Positions 42,388 to 51,500 of a stretch of DNA of 64,000 nucleotides are shown in pieces. Numbering within the stretch: position 1 is the first letter of the stretch; each line of letters starts with the position of its first letter. This DNA is from Nocardioides sp. J54 (lineage in GTDB: Bacteria; Actinomycetota; Actinomycetes; Propionibacteriales; Nocardioidaceae). The translations under genes were made by a program, and so were the position numbers. The notes beneath the pieces were generated by a model. It saw nothing but the letters and a program-made list of their open reading frames with translations, made no database searches and was not told the origin of the DNA. The stretch lies in contig NZ_JAER01000010.1 in assembly GCF_000519005.1 (NCBI RefSeq), forward strand, positions 62,001-126,000, in the 5' to 3' direction.

Positions 42388-44222
42388 CCCGCAGCCTCGT
42401 GACCCGGATCCGTGACCGGGCCGCCACCACGCCGCACGGCGTCGCCATGCGCGAGAAGCGCCTCGGCGTGTGGCACGAGATCACCTGGGCGACCTACTGG
42501 GACACCGTGGTCGACGTCGGCCACGCGCTGCTCTCCCTCGGCGTGCAGCCGGGTGACCGGGTCGCCGTGCAGTCCGAGAACCGCCCCGAGTGGCTGTTCA
42601 TGGACATCGCCGCCGTGGCGATCCGGGCGACCACGGTGGGGCTCTACCCGACGAACCCGACCGCGGAGACGTCGTACCTCCTCTCGCACAGCGGCGCCTG
42701 CGTCCACCTCGCCGAGGACCAGGAGCAGGTCGACAAGGTGCTGGAGGCCGGCGACCTGCCGGAGCTGCGCACGATCGTGCACGTCGAGACCCGCGGCCTG
42801 CGCACGTACGACGACCCGCGACTGATGTCGTGGGAGGCGCTGCTCGAGCGCGGCCGCGAGCACCGCGCCGCGCACCCCGGGGCCGTCGAGGCCCTGGTCG
42901 ACGCGGCGGAGCCCGACGACGTGATCACCCTCGTCTACACCTCCGGCACCACCGGCCCGCCGAAGGGCGCGATGCTCACGGTCCGCAACGCGGAGTTCGT
43001 GCTGGAGACCGTGCTCGAGCGGAGCCCGTTCGCGCGGCCGGCGCCGGGCCCCAGGGACATGACGCTGTCCTACCTCCCGCTGTGCCACGTCGCCGAGCGG
43101 GTGCTGACGACCTGGTACAACGCCGGCGCCGGCACCCAGGTCAACTTCGCCGAGTCCATCGAGACCGTGCCGCAGAACCTCCGTGAGGTGCAGCCGACCC
43201 TCTTCTTCGCCGTCCCCCGGATCTGGGAGAAGCTGCTGGCGACGGCGCGGATCAAGCTCGACTCCGCGACCTGGGCCAAGCGCCGGTGGGCCGCCTTCTG
43301 GCTGCGTCGCGCGGACGGCCTCGGGGAGAAGCTCGCCGCCAACGGCGGTCGGCACACCGCCGCCACCCGCCTGGTGTACGCCGTCGGCTGGCTGTTGTTC
43401 TACCGCGCCCTGCGCGACCGGCTCGGCCTGCGCCGGGTGCGGCACGCGAGCTCCGGCGCGGCACCGATCGCCCCCGAGGTGCTGCAGTTCTTCATGGGCA
43501 TCGGCGTGCCGATGCACGAGCTCTACGGGATGACCGAGAACGCCGCGGTGGCCACCGCCAACCGGCCGGGCCGGGTCAGGCTCGGGACGGTCGGCGAGGC
43601 GCACGACGGCATCGAGGTCCGCATCGACGAGGAGACCGGCGAGATCCTCACCCGCCACCCAGCGGTCTTCGCCGGCTACTGGCAGGACCCCGAGGCGACG
43701 GCGCGCACGCTGAGCGAGGACGGCTGGCTGCACACCGGCGACGTGGGGGAGTGGGTCGACGGCACCCACCTGCGGATCACCGACCGGATGAAGGACATCA
43801 TCATCACCGCCGGCGGCAAGAACGTCGCGCCGTCCGAGATCGAGAACGCGCTGAAGGCCTCGCCCTACATCAAGGAGGCGGTCGTCATCGGCGACGGCCG
43901 CAAGTACCTCACCGCCCTGATCGGCATCGAGCTCGACACCGTCGGCGCCTGGGCCCAGCAGCGGCGCATCGCCTTCACGACCTACCGCGACCTCTCCGAG
44001 AAGGAGGAGGTGCGCGACCTCGTCCAGCAGGTCGTCGACGACGTCAACTCCCGCCACAACCCGGTCGAGCAGATCAAGTCGTTCCGGATGCTGCCCAAGG
44101 AGCTCGACCACGAGGACGGCGAGCTCACCGCGACCCAGAAGGTCAAGAGGTCCGCGATCGACGCGATGTTCCACGACCTGGTCGAGTCGATGTACCGAGG
44201 CCAGGAGGCGGGTGCCCGATGA
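42384..44222 (+). CDS. AMP-dependent acyl-CoA synthetase/ligase embedded in the transporter operon
   Basis: Adenylating acyl-CoA ligase, 612 aa, long-chain FadD15-like. It has the P-loop YTSGTTGPPKGAML near 187, ELYGMTENAAVA near 378, the hinge GWLHTGDVGEW near 447 and ITDRMKDIIITAGGKNVAPSEIEN near 465-485. Its position between livG and livH, with 4-bp overlaps on both sides, implies that the imported acid is activated to its CoA thioester on entry. The substrate is unknown; a fatty, aromatic or steroid side-chain acid is more likely than an amino acid. Confidence 0.93.
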   Translation: MTRSLVTRIRDRAATTPHGVAMREKRLGVWHEITWATYWDTVVDVGHALLSLGVQPGDRVAVQSENRPEWLFMDIAAVAIRATTVGLYPTNPTAETSYLLSHSGACVHLAEDQEQVDKVLEAGDLPELRTIVHVETRGLRTYDDPRLMSWEALLERGREHRAAHPGAVEALVDAAEPDDVITLVYTSGTTGPPKGAMLTVRNAEFVLETVLERSPFARPAPGPRDMTLSYLPLCHVAERVLTTWYNAGAGTQVNFAESIETVPQNLREVQPTLFFAVPRIWEKLLATARIKLDSATWAKRRWAAFWLRRADGLGEKLAANGGRHTAATRLVYAVGWLLFYRALRDRLGLRRVRHASSGAAPIAPEVLQFFMGIGVPMHELYGMTENAAVATANRPGRVRLGTVGEAHDGIEVRIDEETGEILTRHPAVFAGYWQDPEATARTLSEDGWLHTGDVGEWVDGTHLRITDRMKDIIITAGGKNVAPSEIENALKASPYIKEAVVIGDGRKYLTALIGIELDTVGAWAQQRRIAFTTYRDLSEKEEVRDLVQQVVDDVNSRHNPVEQIKSFRMLPKELDHEDGELTATQKVKRSAIDAMFHDLVESMYRGQEAGAR

Positions 44223-45106
44223 CCCAGCTGCTCGGAGCGGTGGCCGGCGGGATCGGCGTCGGCTCGATCTACGCGCTGCTCGCGCTCGGCTTCGTGATCA
44301 TCTACAAGTCGATGGGCGTCATCAGCTTCGCCCAGCCCGCGTTCCTGCTCGCCGGCACGGTGCTGGTGACCTACCTGTCGCCCGAGATCGGCTTCTTCCC
44401 GGCGCTGGTCGTCGGCTCGGTCGCCATCGCGGGTGTCGCCCTCGTCGTCGAGCGCGTCGCGATCCGGCCGATGGTCGGCAAGGCCGTCTTCGTCATCGCG
44501 ATCATCACCATCGGCATCGACATCATCGTCCGGATCGTCTCCGGCATGTTCGTCGGCTCCGACCAGCGCACCGTCCGCGACCCGTGGGGCCTCGACGCGT
44601 GGGAGGTCGGCGGCGTCTACGTCGAGCAGCGCGACCTCGCGGCGTTCGCCGTCACCACGGTCCTGGTCCTCGCGCTCTTCGCGTTCTTCCGCTGGACCCC
44701 GATCGGCCTCGCCATGCGGGCCTCGGCCCTGGACCAGGAGGCCGCGATGGCGCAGGGCGTCAACGTCGGCACCGTGTTCGCGGTGTCCTGGGCGCTGGCT
44801 GGTGCCCTCGCCACGGTCGCCGGAGTCTTCGCGGCAGCCGGGCGCACCGTCGACCAGAACCACTGGCACATCGCGCTGCTCGCGCTTCCGGTCATCATCC
44901 TCGGCGGCCTCGACTCGCTCGGCGGCGCGGTGCTCGGCGGTCTGGTCATCGGCATCACCCAGCAGGTCGTCACCACCTACCACCGCGACTGGTTCCCCGG
45001 CCTCGACACCAACATCGGCTCGATCACGCCCTACCTGGTGATGCTGGTGGTGCTCCTCGTCCGGCCCTACGGGCTCTTCGGAACGCGGGAGGTCGAACGC
45101 GTATGA
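44219..45106 (+). CDS. livH: Branched-chain-type ABC transporter permease (LivH-like)
   Basis: Inner permease subunit, 295 aa, about eight helices. It has the LivH start (GGIGVGSIYALLALGFVIIYKSMGVISFAQPAF in pieces), the cytoplasmic coupling loop RWTPIGLAMRASALDQEAAMAQGVNV near 160-185 and ALPVIILGGLDSLGGAVLGGL near 225. The ATG overlaps the ligase stop by 4 bp (ATGA) and livM overlaps its own stop the same way. Confidence 0.93.
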   Translation: MTQLLGAVAGGIGVGSIYALLALGFVIIYKSMGVISFAQPAFLLAGTVLVTYLSPEIGFFPALVVGSVAIAGVALVVERVAIRPMVGKAVFVIAIITIGIDIIVRIVSGMFVGSDQRTVRDPWGLDAWEVGGVYVEQRDLAAFAVTTVLVLALFAFFRWTPIGLAMRASALDQEAAMAQGVNVGTVFAVSWALAGALATVAGVFAAAGRTVDQNHWHIALLALPVIILGGLDSLGGAVLGGLVIGITQQVVTTYHRDWFPGLDTNIGSITPYLVMLVVLLVRPYGLFGTREVERV

Positions 45107-46242
45107 CCGCCACCCGGACGCGCCGGCTCGCCCCGCTCGGGCGCCCCGAGCTCTACACCAGCTACCGCCAGGACATGGCGCTGCTCAACACCCGCTCGAA
45201 GATGCTGGGTGCGCTGGGCGTGCTGGTCGTCGCGGCGCTGATGCCGCTGATGGTCTCGGACAACCTGCTGCTCATCCTGGCCAGCGGCCTGGTGCTCGCG
45301 ATCGGAGCGATCGGGCTCAACCTCGTCACCGGGTACGCCGGCCAGGTCTCCCTCGGCCACGCCTTCTTCGTCGGCGTCGGCGCCTACACCGCAGCCGCCA
45401 TGGCCGGTGACCCGGACGGGCGCTACCTCGGCCTCGGCATCGACTTCATGCCGCTGTGGCTGCTCGGCGCCGGCCTGGTGGCTGCGCTGTGCGGCGCGGT
45501 GGTCGCGCCGCTGGCCACCCGGCTGCGGGGGCTCTACCTGGCGATCGTCACGCTCGGCCTGGTCTTCATCGGCCAGTACTTCTTCTTCGAGTGGGACGAG
45601 CTGACCGGCGGTTCGCAGGTCGGCCGCGACGCCGCGAAGCCGGTGCTGCTCGGCATCGAGTTCACGGCCGACTACGGCTTCAAGGGCGGCTGGACCGAGG
45701 AGCAGAAGCTCTACTGGCTGTTCCTCGCGGTCCTCGTGATCGCCGCCCTCGTCGCCCGCAACATCGCCCGCTCCCGCGTCGGGCGCGCGTTCTCCGCGAT
45801 CCGCGACCGCGACGTCGCCGCCGGCGTGATGGGCGTCAACCTGACCCGCTACAAGATCATCGCGTTCACGATCTCCTCGTTCTACGCGGGGATCGCGGGC
45901 GCGCTGATGTTCTCCGCGAGCGGCCACTTCACGCCGGAGTCCTTCAACCTGCTGCTCTCGGTGCAGTTCATCGCGATCGTGCTCATCGGCGGGGTCGCGA
46001 CCATCTCCGGCACCATCATGGGCGCGATGCTGATCGCGCTGCTCCCGCGGATCGCGAGCGAGCTGCCCGCCTTCGTGCCGTTCCTGTCGACCTCGGCCAG
46101 CGAGCACCCGAACATCTTCGACTTCGAGCAGATCATGTACGGCGTCCTCATCGTCGCGTTCCTGCTGTTCGAGCCACGGGGCCTGTTCGGGATCTGGCAC
46201 CGCGTCCGCACGTACTGGAAGAGCTATCCCTTCTCCTACTGA
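45103..46242 (+). CDS. livM: Branched-chain-type ABC transporter permease (LivM-like)
   Basis: Second permease subunit, 379 aa. A ~30-aa cytoplasmic N-terminus precedes about ten helices. The LivM motif GLNLVTGYAGQVSLGHAFFVGVGAY (in two parts) lies near 67-90, the coupling loop SRVGRAFSAIRDRDVAAGVMGVNL near 225-248 and LIGGVATISGTIMGAML near 297. A larger than usual periplasmic insert (GGSQVGRDAAKPVLLGIEF) lies between helices. The ATG overlaps the livH stop by 4 bp. Confidence 0.93.
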   Translation: MTATRTRRLAPLGRPELYTSYRQDMALLNTRSKMLGALGVLVVAALMPLMVSDNLLLILASGLVLAIGAIGLNLVTGYAGQVSLGHAFFVGVGAYTAAAMAGDPDGRYLGLGIDFMPLWLLGAGLVAALCGAVVAPLATRLRGLYLAIVTLGLVFIGQYFFFEWDELTGGSQVGRDAAKPVLLGIEFTADYGFKGGWTEEQKLYWLFLAVLVIAALVARNIARSRVGRAFSAIRDRDVAAGVMGVNLTRYKIIAFTISSFYAGIAGALMFSASGHFTPESFNLLLSVQFIAIVLIGGVATISGTIMGAMLIALLPRIASELPAFVPFLSTSASEHPNIFDFEQIMYGVLIVAFLLFEPRGLFGIWHRVRTYWKSYPFSY

Positions 46243-46301
46243 CCTCGGTCGAGCCCGACCGTGCCGGGGACCGCACCACCACCACAACACCAGGAGGAAC
46301 C

Positions 46302-47591
46302 GTGAACCGTAGGTCGAGAAGTGTGGGGGTCCTCGCGACCGCCCTGACCGTGACCCTTGCCCTCGCGGGCTGCGGTCGTGACGACGACTCCGGCAGTGGG
46401 GGCGCCGGACCGGGCGTGACCGACGACCCGTGCCCCAACGCCGTCGACGACAGCAAGGGCTGCATCTACCTCGGGACCATCACCGACCTCACCGGTGTCT
46501 TCAAGGGCGTCGGGGAGCCGTTCACCGCCGGCCAGAAGGCCTTCTGGGACGAGATCAACAAGGCCGGCGGCGTCGGCGACTACGAGGTCGACGTGACCAG
46601 GCACGTCAAGGACAGCGGCTACGACCCCGAGAAGCACGCCGAGCTCTTCAACGAGATCAAGGACGACATCCTCGCGGTCAGCCAGTCGCTCGGCACGGCC
46701 CACACCAACGCGATCCTCGAGGACGCGACCAACGAGTCCATCCTCATCGGCCCGGCCTCCCTCGGCTCCAACTGGATCTTCGACGACATCTCGATCGAGG
46801 TCGGCTCCAGCTACTGCACCGAGGCGATGAACGCCGTCGACTACGCCGCTGACCAGGGCGCCAAGTCGATCGCCGTCGTGCACTTCCCGGGCGACTACGG
46901 CGACGACGCGATGGTCGGCGCCCGGATCGCCGCGGAGGAGCGGGGCCTGAAGTTCACCGACGTCCCGACCGGCACCGTGGACGGCGGCGACGACCAGTCG
47001 GCGGCCATCGGCGCGGTGCTGAAGGCCAAGCCGGACTACGTCATCATCGCCACCGGGCCGAAGGAGATGGCCTCGGTCGTCGGCGGCACCGCGGCGCAGA
47101 AGTTCACCGGCAAGTTCATCGGCTCGATCCCGAGCTGGAACGCCGCCGTCCTCGACTCGCCGGCCGGACCGGCGATCCAGGCGCTCTACATGCAGGCCAG
47201 CTCGTTCCCGACCTGGGAGGCGGACGTGCCCGGCATGGAGAAGATGCGTGCGGCCGCCGGTGACACCGCACCGAACGACTGGTTCTCGATCGGCTACAGC
47301 AGCGGCTACGTGATGAAGGCGATCCTCGAGAAGGCGCTCGAGGACGACAAGCTCGACCGCGAGGGCCTCGTCGACGTCGCCAACAGCCTGACCGGCATCG
47401 ACAGCGAGGGCACCCTCCCGGAGGGCACCGCGAACTGGGCCGGCGACCCGAACGACGACGCCGTCCGGGTCACCCAGCTCAACAAGGTCGACCCGAAGGC
47501 CTCCTCGAAGATCTCGCTCGCCGTCGACCCGTTCACCGGGCCGACCGCCGAGAACTACGAGTTCACCGAGCCCTGCTACCTGATGAAGTGA
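46302..47591 (+). CDS. ABC transporter substrate-binding lipoprotein (Leu/Ile/Val-binding type)
   Basis: Extracellular receptor of the importer, 429 aa. The signal peptide ends in the lipobox LALAGC (Cys about 24), followed by a disordered Asp/Gly/Ser linker. The type I periplasmic-binding fold shows CIYLGTITDLTGVFKGVGEPFTAGQ in pieces near 54-78 and VVHFPGDYGDDAMVGARIAAEE near 185-206. The ligand is unknown; the operon ligase suggests a carboxylic acid. GTG at 46302 follows a strong AGGAGG. A long hairpin (47643-47695) ends the operon. Confidence 0.92.
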   Translation: MNRRSRSVGVLATALTVTLALAGCGRDDDSGSGGAGPGVTDDPCPNAVDDSKGCIYLGTITDLTGVFKGVGEPFTAGQKAFWDEINKAGGVGDYEVDVTRHVKDSGYDPEKHAELFNEIKDDILAVSQSLGTAHTNAILEDATNESILIGPASLGSNWIFDDISIEVGSSYCTEAMNAVDYAADQGAKSIAVVHFPGDYGDDAMVGARIAAEERGLKFTDVPTGTVDGGDDQSAAIGAVLKAKPDYVIIATGPKEMASVVGGTAAQKFTGKFIGSIPSWNAAVLDSPAGPAIQALYMQASSFPTWEADVPGMEKMRAAAGDTAPNDWFSIGYSSGYVMKAILEKALEDDKLDREGLVDVANSLTGIDSEGTLPEGTANWAGDPNDDAVRVTQLNKVDPKASSKISLAVDPFTGPTAENYEFTEPCYLMK

Positions 47592-47642
47592 CGATGATGA
47601 AGTGACGATGGCGTGACCCGACCGGGCCGGCAGCGCCCGGGA

Positions 47643-47695
47643 GGAGCAGAGCGGCCCGTCGATCCGTGAGGATGGGCGGGCCGCTCTCGTGCTCC
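47643..47695 (+). terminator. Long hairpin terminator after the Liv-type operon
   Basis: GGAGCA (47643-47648) plus GAGCGGCCCG (47649-47658) pair with CGGGCCGCTC (47677-47686) plus TGCTCC (47690-47695), with one bulge. A small inner ATCC/GGAT hairpin may form in the loop. Confidence 0.65.
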
Positions 47696-47741
47696 GTGCC
47701 TGGTGGCCGGCAGCTGGTGGCCGGTCGGCTGGTGGCCGTGC

Positions 47742-48059
47742 TCAGGAGCCGGCGACGTCCAGGACGACCTCGAACTCCAGCAGGTCCGCACCGGTGGCGA
47801 CCGGCTTGCGCGGGGCCTCGCCCGGCTGCTCGGCGTGCGCCGCCCGGCCCTGGCCGTCGCGCCACGCGGCGAACGACTCCTCGTCGGCCCAGTGCGTCAC
47901 CACGAAGTAGCGGTCCTCCCCGGCGGTGGGGCGCAGCAGCTGGAACCCGAGGAACCCGGGGGAGCCCTGGACCGAGTCGGCCCGGGCGGCGAACCTCTTC
48001 TCGAGCTCGGGGCCGGCGCCCTCGGGGACCTTGATGGCGTTGATCTTCACGACGGACAT
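47742..48059 (-). CDS. mhuD: MhuD-type haem-degrading monooxygenase
   Basis: Small ABM-fold enzyme, 105 aa, that opens haem with release of iron. The sequence follows mycobacterial MhuD closely: VVKINAIKVPEGAGPELEKRF, SPGFLGFQLLRP, RYFVVTHW, and LLEFEVVLDV at the end. The active-site residues fall at the same numbers as in M. tuberculosis MhuD: Asn7, Trp66 and His75. ATG at 48059 is six bases after minus-strand TAGGCT, so it is probably leaderless. No haem uptake genes are adjacent. Confidence 0.93.
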   Translation of the reverse strand: MSVVKINAIKVPEGAGPELEKRFAARADSVQGSPGFLGFQLLRPTAGEDRYFVVTHWADEESFAAWRDGQGRAAHAEQPGEAPRKPVATGADLLEFEVVLDVAGS

Positions 48060-48065
48060 GCGGCG

Positions 48066-48071
48066 AGCCTA
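48066..48071 (-). promoter_or_regulatory. -10 element of mhuD (leaderless)
   Basis: Minus-strand TAGGCT lies six bases before the ATG at 48059. Confidence 0.5.
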
Positions 48072-48099
48072 GTGGCGCCGCGGGCACCCGACCGCGGGA

Positions 48100-48534
48100 T
48101 CAGGCCTTGGCCACACCGCCCCAGTTCGCCAGCTTGGTCGCGATCGCGTGCAGGTCCGCCGGCTCGCGGGTGCCGGGCGCGAACGGCGCGAAGAACCACA
48201 CGTGGAAGTGGCCGCGGTGCGCGCCGTACCGACTCACGTCGACGTACGACGTCTCCGGCAGGTTCTCGATGATGCGGGTCAGCCGGTTCGAGATCCGGCC
48301 GAACTGGGAGGCGAGCTCGTCGTCGAGCTGGCCGACCCGGGTGTGCTCGCGGGTCTGCAGCAGCAGCGACGCCGCCATCTCGGCCGGCCCGTCGGTGTAG
48401 GAGAGGATCCAGCTCTCGTCCTCCCAGACGATGCGCTCCGGGGCGACCCCGGCGCACTCGGGGCACTCGGCCCCGATCTCCGCGCGCTTGGCGCCGACGA
48501 TCCTCGCCCAGACTTCCTCAGCGGTCTCCGTCAT
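48100..48534 (-). CDS. HIT-like / uncharacterised protein with CPEC motif
   Basis: A 144-aa soluble protein. It has a CPEC pair near residue 24, [14 protein letters not shown] near 37, then [26 protein letters not shown] in pieces, and [12 protein letters not shown] near 110. The layout (cysteine pair, strand, helix, late HxH) recalls HIT-superfamily hydrolases, but the full HxHxH triad is not present, so activity is doubtful. ATG at 48534 ([12 protein letters not shown]) is the likely start. It lies upstream of mhuD on the same strand, 40 bp away. Confidence 0.6.
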   Translation of the reverse strand: MTETAEEVWARIVGAKRAEIGAECPECAGVAPERIVWEDESWILSYTDGPAEMAASLLLQTREHTRVGQLDDELASQFGRISNRLTRIIENLPETSYVDVSRYGAHRGHFHVWFFAPFAPGTREPADLHAIATKLANWGGVAKA

Positions 48535-48646
48535 GGCGACACTGTGCCACCCGCCCCCGGTCCGCCGGGCAGCGACCCCCGGAAGTCGGGCCTGCCGCTC
48601 CGCCCGCCGGATCCCCCGGGGCGACACCCCCGGTGCGGGAGGTCAA

Positions 48647-48652
48647 TAGGCT
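48647..48652 (+). promoter_or_regulatory. -10 element of purC (leaderless)
   Basis: TAGGCT lies seven bases before the GTG at 48660. Confidence 0.55.
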
Positions 48653-48659
48653 GTCGTCC

Positions 48660-49565
48660 GTGACGCTCGCGAACATCCCGCCCGCCCCGGAGCTCCCCGG
48701 CGCCCGCCACCTGCACTCCGGCAAGGTCCGCGACCTCTACGAGGTCACCGAGGGCGAGCACGCCGGCAAGCTGCTGATGGTCGCCAGCGACCGGCTCTCC
48801 ATCTTCGACTTCGTGCTCGAGACGACGATCCCGGACAAGGGCGAGATCCTCACCCGGATGTCGCTGTGGTGGTTCCAGCAGCTCGCGGACCTGGTGCCGA
48901 ACCACGTCGTGTCGACCGACGTCCCCGAGGCGGTGCGTGGTCGTGCGGTGGTCTGCGAGCGGCTCGAGATGTTCCCCGTCGAGTGCGTCGCGCGCGGCTA
49001 CCTGACCGGCTCCGGCCTGCTCGACTACCGGGCCACCGGCGAGGTCTGCGGGATCGCGCTGCCCGCGGGGCTGGAGGACGGGAGCCGGCTGCCCGAGCCG
49101 ATCTTCACCCCGGCGACCAAGGCCGAGCTCGGCGACCACGACGAGAACGTGTCGTACGACGCCGTGGTCGGCACCGTCGGCGCGGAGACCGCCGCGGCGC
49201 TGCGCGACCTGACGCTGCGGGTCTACGGCCGCGCCGAGGAGCTCGCCCGCGAGCAGGGAATCATCCTGGCCGACACCAAGCTCGAGTTCGGGGTCGGTGC
49301 CGGTGTCGCCGACGGGGCGATCGTGCTCGCCGACGAGGTGCTCACCCCCGACTCCTCGCGCTACTGGCCGGCCGACGACTGGGTGCCCGGCCGCGCGCAG
49401 CCGTCGTACGACAAGCAGATCGTGCGCAACTGGGCGCTCTCCGCCGACAGTGGCTGGGACAAGGCCTCCGGTGAGGCCCCGCCGCCGCTGCCCCCCGAGG
49501 TCGTCGAGCGGACCCGCTCGCGCTACATCGAGGCCTACGAGCGGCTCACGGGCGAGACGTTCTGA
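48660..49565 (+). CDS. purC: Phosphoribosylaminoimidazole-succinocarboxamide synthase
   Basis: SAICAR synthetase of purine synthesis, 301 aa, the long form found in actinobacteria and yeast. It has [11 protein letters not shown] near 18, the ATP loop [14 protein letters not shown] near 41, [16 protein letters not shown] near 107, [11 protein letters not shown] near 203 and [13 protein letters not shown] near 225. GTG at 48660 has no SD and is 7 nt after TAGGCT, so it is probably leaderless. In-frame codons further upstream lie in the promoter. Confidence 0.96.
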   Translation: MTLANIPPAPELPGARHLHSGKVRDLYEVTEGEHAGKLLMVASDRLSIFDFVLETTIPDKGEILTRMSLWWFQQLADLVPNHVVSTDVPEAVRGRAVVCERLEMFPVECVARGYLTGSGLLDYRATGEVCGIALPAGLEDGSRLPEPIFTPATKAELGDHDENVSYDAVVGTVGAETAAALRDLTLRVYGRAEELAREQGIILADTKLEFGVGAGVADGAIVLADEVLTPDSSRYWPADDWVPGRAQPSYDKQIVRNWALSADSGWDKASGEAPPPLPPEVVERTRSRYIEAYERLTGETF

Positions 49566-49629
49566 CGGTCCGGTCGGTCCGGTTGGGCCGGTGCACACCC
49601 GCGCGGGCGAGGTGATGTTCGCGCGCACA

Positions 49630-49643
49630 GTGACCGCAGTCAC
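49630..49643 (+). promoter_or_regulatory. Palindromic operator overlapping the -35 of the acyl-CoA ligase gene
   Basis: GTGAC-CGCA-GTCAC is a perfect 5+5 palindrome ending 10 bp before the -10 TAGGTT (49654-49659). The shape suits a GntR- or TetR-type dimer; the regulator is unknown. Confidence 0.45.
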
Positions 49644-49653
49644 GGACCGCCAG

Positions 49654-49659
49654 TAGGTT
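49654..49659 (+). promoter_or_regulatory. -10 element of the acyl-CoA ligase gene (leaderless)
   Basis: TAGGTT lies seven bases before the ATG at 49667. Confidence 0.55.
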
Positions 49660-49666
49660 GGCCCCC

Positions 49667-51223
49667 ATGACGAACCTCGCCGGTTTCCTCGAGAACAGCG
49701 CCCAGGCCTACCCCGACCGCACCGCCATCGTCCTCGGCGACACCCGGCTGAGCTACCCGCAGCTCGACGGCGCCGCCAACCAGGTGGCGAACCTGCTGGT
49801 GTCGCGGGGCATCCAGCCCGGTGACAAGGTGGCCATCAGCTGCCCCAACCTGCCGTACTTCACGATCGTCTACTACGGCATCCTCAAGGCCGGCGCGACC
49901 GTCGTGCCGCTCAACGTGCTGCTGAAGGGCCGCGAGGTCGCCTACCACCTCGGCGACTCCGACGCGAAGGCCTACTTCGCCTTCCAGGGCACGCCGGAGC
50001 TGGCGATCGGCGCCGAGGCCCACGCCGGCTTCCAGGAGGCCGCCGGCTGCGAGCACTTCTTCGTCATCACCGCCGACCCCGCTGCGGCCTCGCCGATCGA
50101 GGGCACCGAGACCCTCGGCCAGGCGCTCGCCGGGCAGGCGCCCACGTTCGACACCGTCGAGGTCGACGACGACGACACCGCCGTCATCCTCTACACCTCC
50201 GGCACCACCGGCCAGCCCAAGGGCGCCGAGCTGCGGCACCGCAACATGCGGGACAACGCGCTCGCCAGCGAGGCCCTGTTCGGTGCGAACGCGGACGACC
50301 CGGACACCTACCTGTGCGTGCTGCCTCTCTTCCACTCCTTCGGCCAGACCGTCATCCAGAACGGCGCCCTCGCCTACGGCGGCACGATCGTGATGCTGCC
50401 CCGCTTCGAGGCCGCCCCTGCGATCGGCCTGATGCTCAAGGAGTCGGTCAGCTTCTTCGCCGGCGTCCCGACGATGTACTGGGGCCTGCTCAACGCCCTC
50501 GACGACTCGGTCGACGTCAAGACCCTCGCCGCCAACCTCCGCGTCGCGGTGGCCGGCGGCGCCGCGCTCCCGGTCGAGGTGCACCACCAGTTCGAGGAGC
50601 GCTTCGGCGTCACCATCCTCGAGGGCTACGGCCTCTCGGAGACCTCCCCGGTCGCGAGCTTCTCCCGCCTCGGCGCGGAGGTCCGGGTCGGCTCCATCGG
50701 CACCCCGATCCCCGGCGTCGAGATGAAGCTGATCGACCCCGACGGCTGGGACGAGGTCACCGACCCCGACGGCATCGGCGAGATCGCCATCAAGGGCCAC
50801 AACGTGATGAAGGGCTACTACAAGCGCCCCGACGCCACGGCCGAGGCGATCAACGACGAGGGCTGGTTCCGCTCCGGTGACCTCGCCCGCAAGGACGCCG
50901 ACGGCTGGTACTACATCGTCGACCGGTCCAAGGACATGATCATCCGCGGCGGCTACAACGTGTACCCCCGCGAGATCGAGGAAGTGCTGCTCACCCACCC
51001 GGCGATCTCGCTGGCCGCGGTCATCGGCGTCCCGCACGAGAGCCACGGCGAGGAGATCAAGGCGTTCGTGATCCTCAAGCCCGGCGCGTCCGCGACCCCC
51101 GACGAGATCGTGGCCTGGGGCAAGGAGCAGATGGCGGCGTACAAGTACCCGCGCATCGTCGAGGTGGTCGAGGCCCTGCCGATGACCGCCACCGGCAAGA
51201 TCCTCAAGCGCGAGCTCGGCTGA
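49667..51223 (+). CDS. Long-chain fatty-acid--CoA ligase (FadD-like)
   Basis: Acyl-adenylate-forming ligase, 518 aa. It has the P-loop ILYTSGTTGQPKGAEL near 174-188, LPLFHSFGQT near 222, EGYGLSETSPVASF near 322, the hinge GWFRSGDLARKDADGWYYIVDRSKDMIIRGGYNVYPREIE in pieces near 403-440, and the catalytic Lys in MTATGKILKREL at the end. The chain length preference is not readable. ATG at 49667 is 7 nt after TAGGTT. The 83-aa gene shares one base with its stop (TGATG). Confidence 0.94.
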   Translation: MTNLAGFLENSAQAYPDRTAIVLGDTRLSYPQLDGAANQVANLLVSRGIQPGDKVAISCPNLPYFTIVYYGILKAGATVVPLNVLLKGREVAYHLGDSDAKAYFAFQGTPELAIGAEAHAGFQEAAGCEHFFVITADPAAASPIEGTETLGQALAGQAPTFDTVEVDDDDTAVILYTSGTTGQPKGAELRHRNMRDNALASEALFGANADDPDTYLCVLPLFHSFGQTVIQNGALAYGGTIVMLPRFEAAPAIGLMLKESVSFFAGVPTMYWGLLNALDDSVDVKTLAANLRVAVAGGAALPVEVHHQFEERFGVTILEGYGLSETSPVASFSRLGAEVRVGSIGTPIPGVEMKLIDPDGWDEVTDPDGIGEIAIKGHNVMKGYYKRPDATAEAINDEGWFRSGDLARKDADGWYYIVDRSKDMIIRGGYNVYPREIEEVLLTHPAISLAAVIGVPHESHGEEIKAFVILKPGASATPDEIVAWGKEQMAAYKYPRIVEVVEALPMTATGKILKRELG

Positions 51224-51474
51224 TGGGCCGCGGGGACGCCCGCCCGCCGCTCGAGCGTGCGCTCGAGGCAGCCGGCGGGCTGAAGGCCGGGTCGTGGGAG
51301 AGCGTCGCGACCCTGGCCCTCCTGGCGCTCGAGCTCCACGCCGCCGGCCGGCACGACGACGCGCAGCGCCTGCGCCGCCAGGCGTCCGACGCCGCCGACT
51401 CCCTGAAGCCCGGCTCCTGGGAGTCGGCGCGCGCCCTCACCTGGCTGGCCCGCGCCGAGCGCGAGCTCGGCTGA
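51223..51474 (+). CDS. Small helical repeat protein, 83 aa, unknown function
   Basis: No family recognised. The protein is built from two ~30-residue copies of the same helical motif: LEAAGGLKAGSWESVATLAL around 13-42 and SDAADSLKPGSWESARALTW around 51-80, both ending in a helix with LA..E. It may be a mini TPR-like adaptor. It overlaps the ligase stop by one base (TGATG), so it is made with the ligase. Codon use is normal. Confidence 0.6.
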   Translation: MGRGDARPPLERALEAAGGLKAGSWESVATLALLALELHAAGRHDDAQRLRRQASDAADSLKPGSWESARALTWLARAERELG

Positions 51475-51500
51475 GGCGGAGCGGCTCCGCGCCCGAAGCC

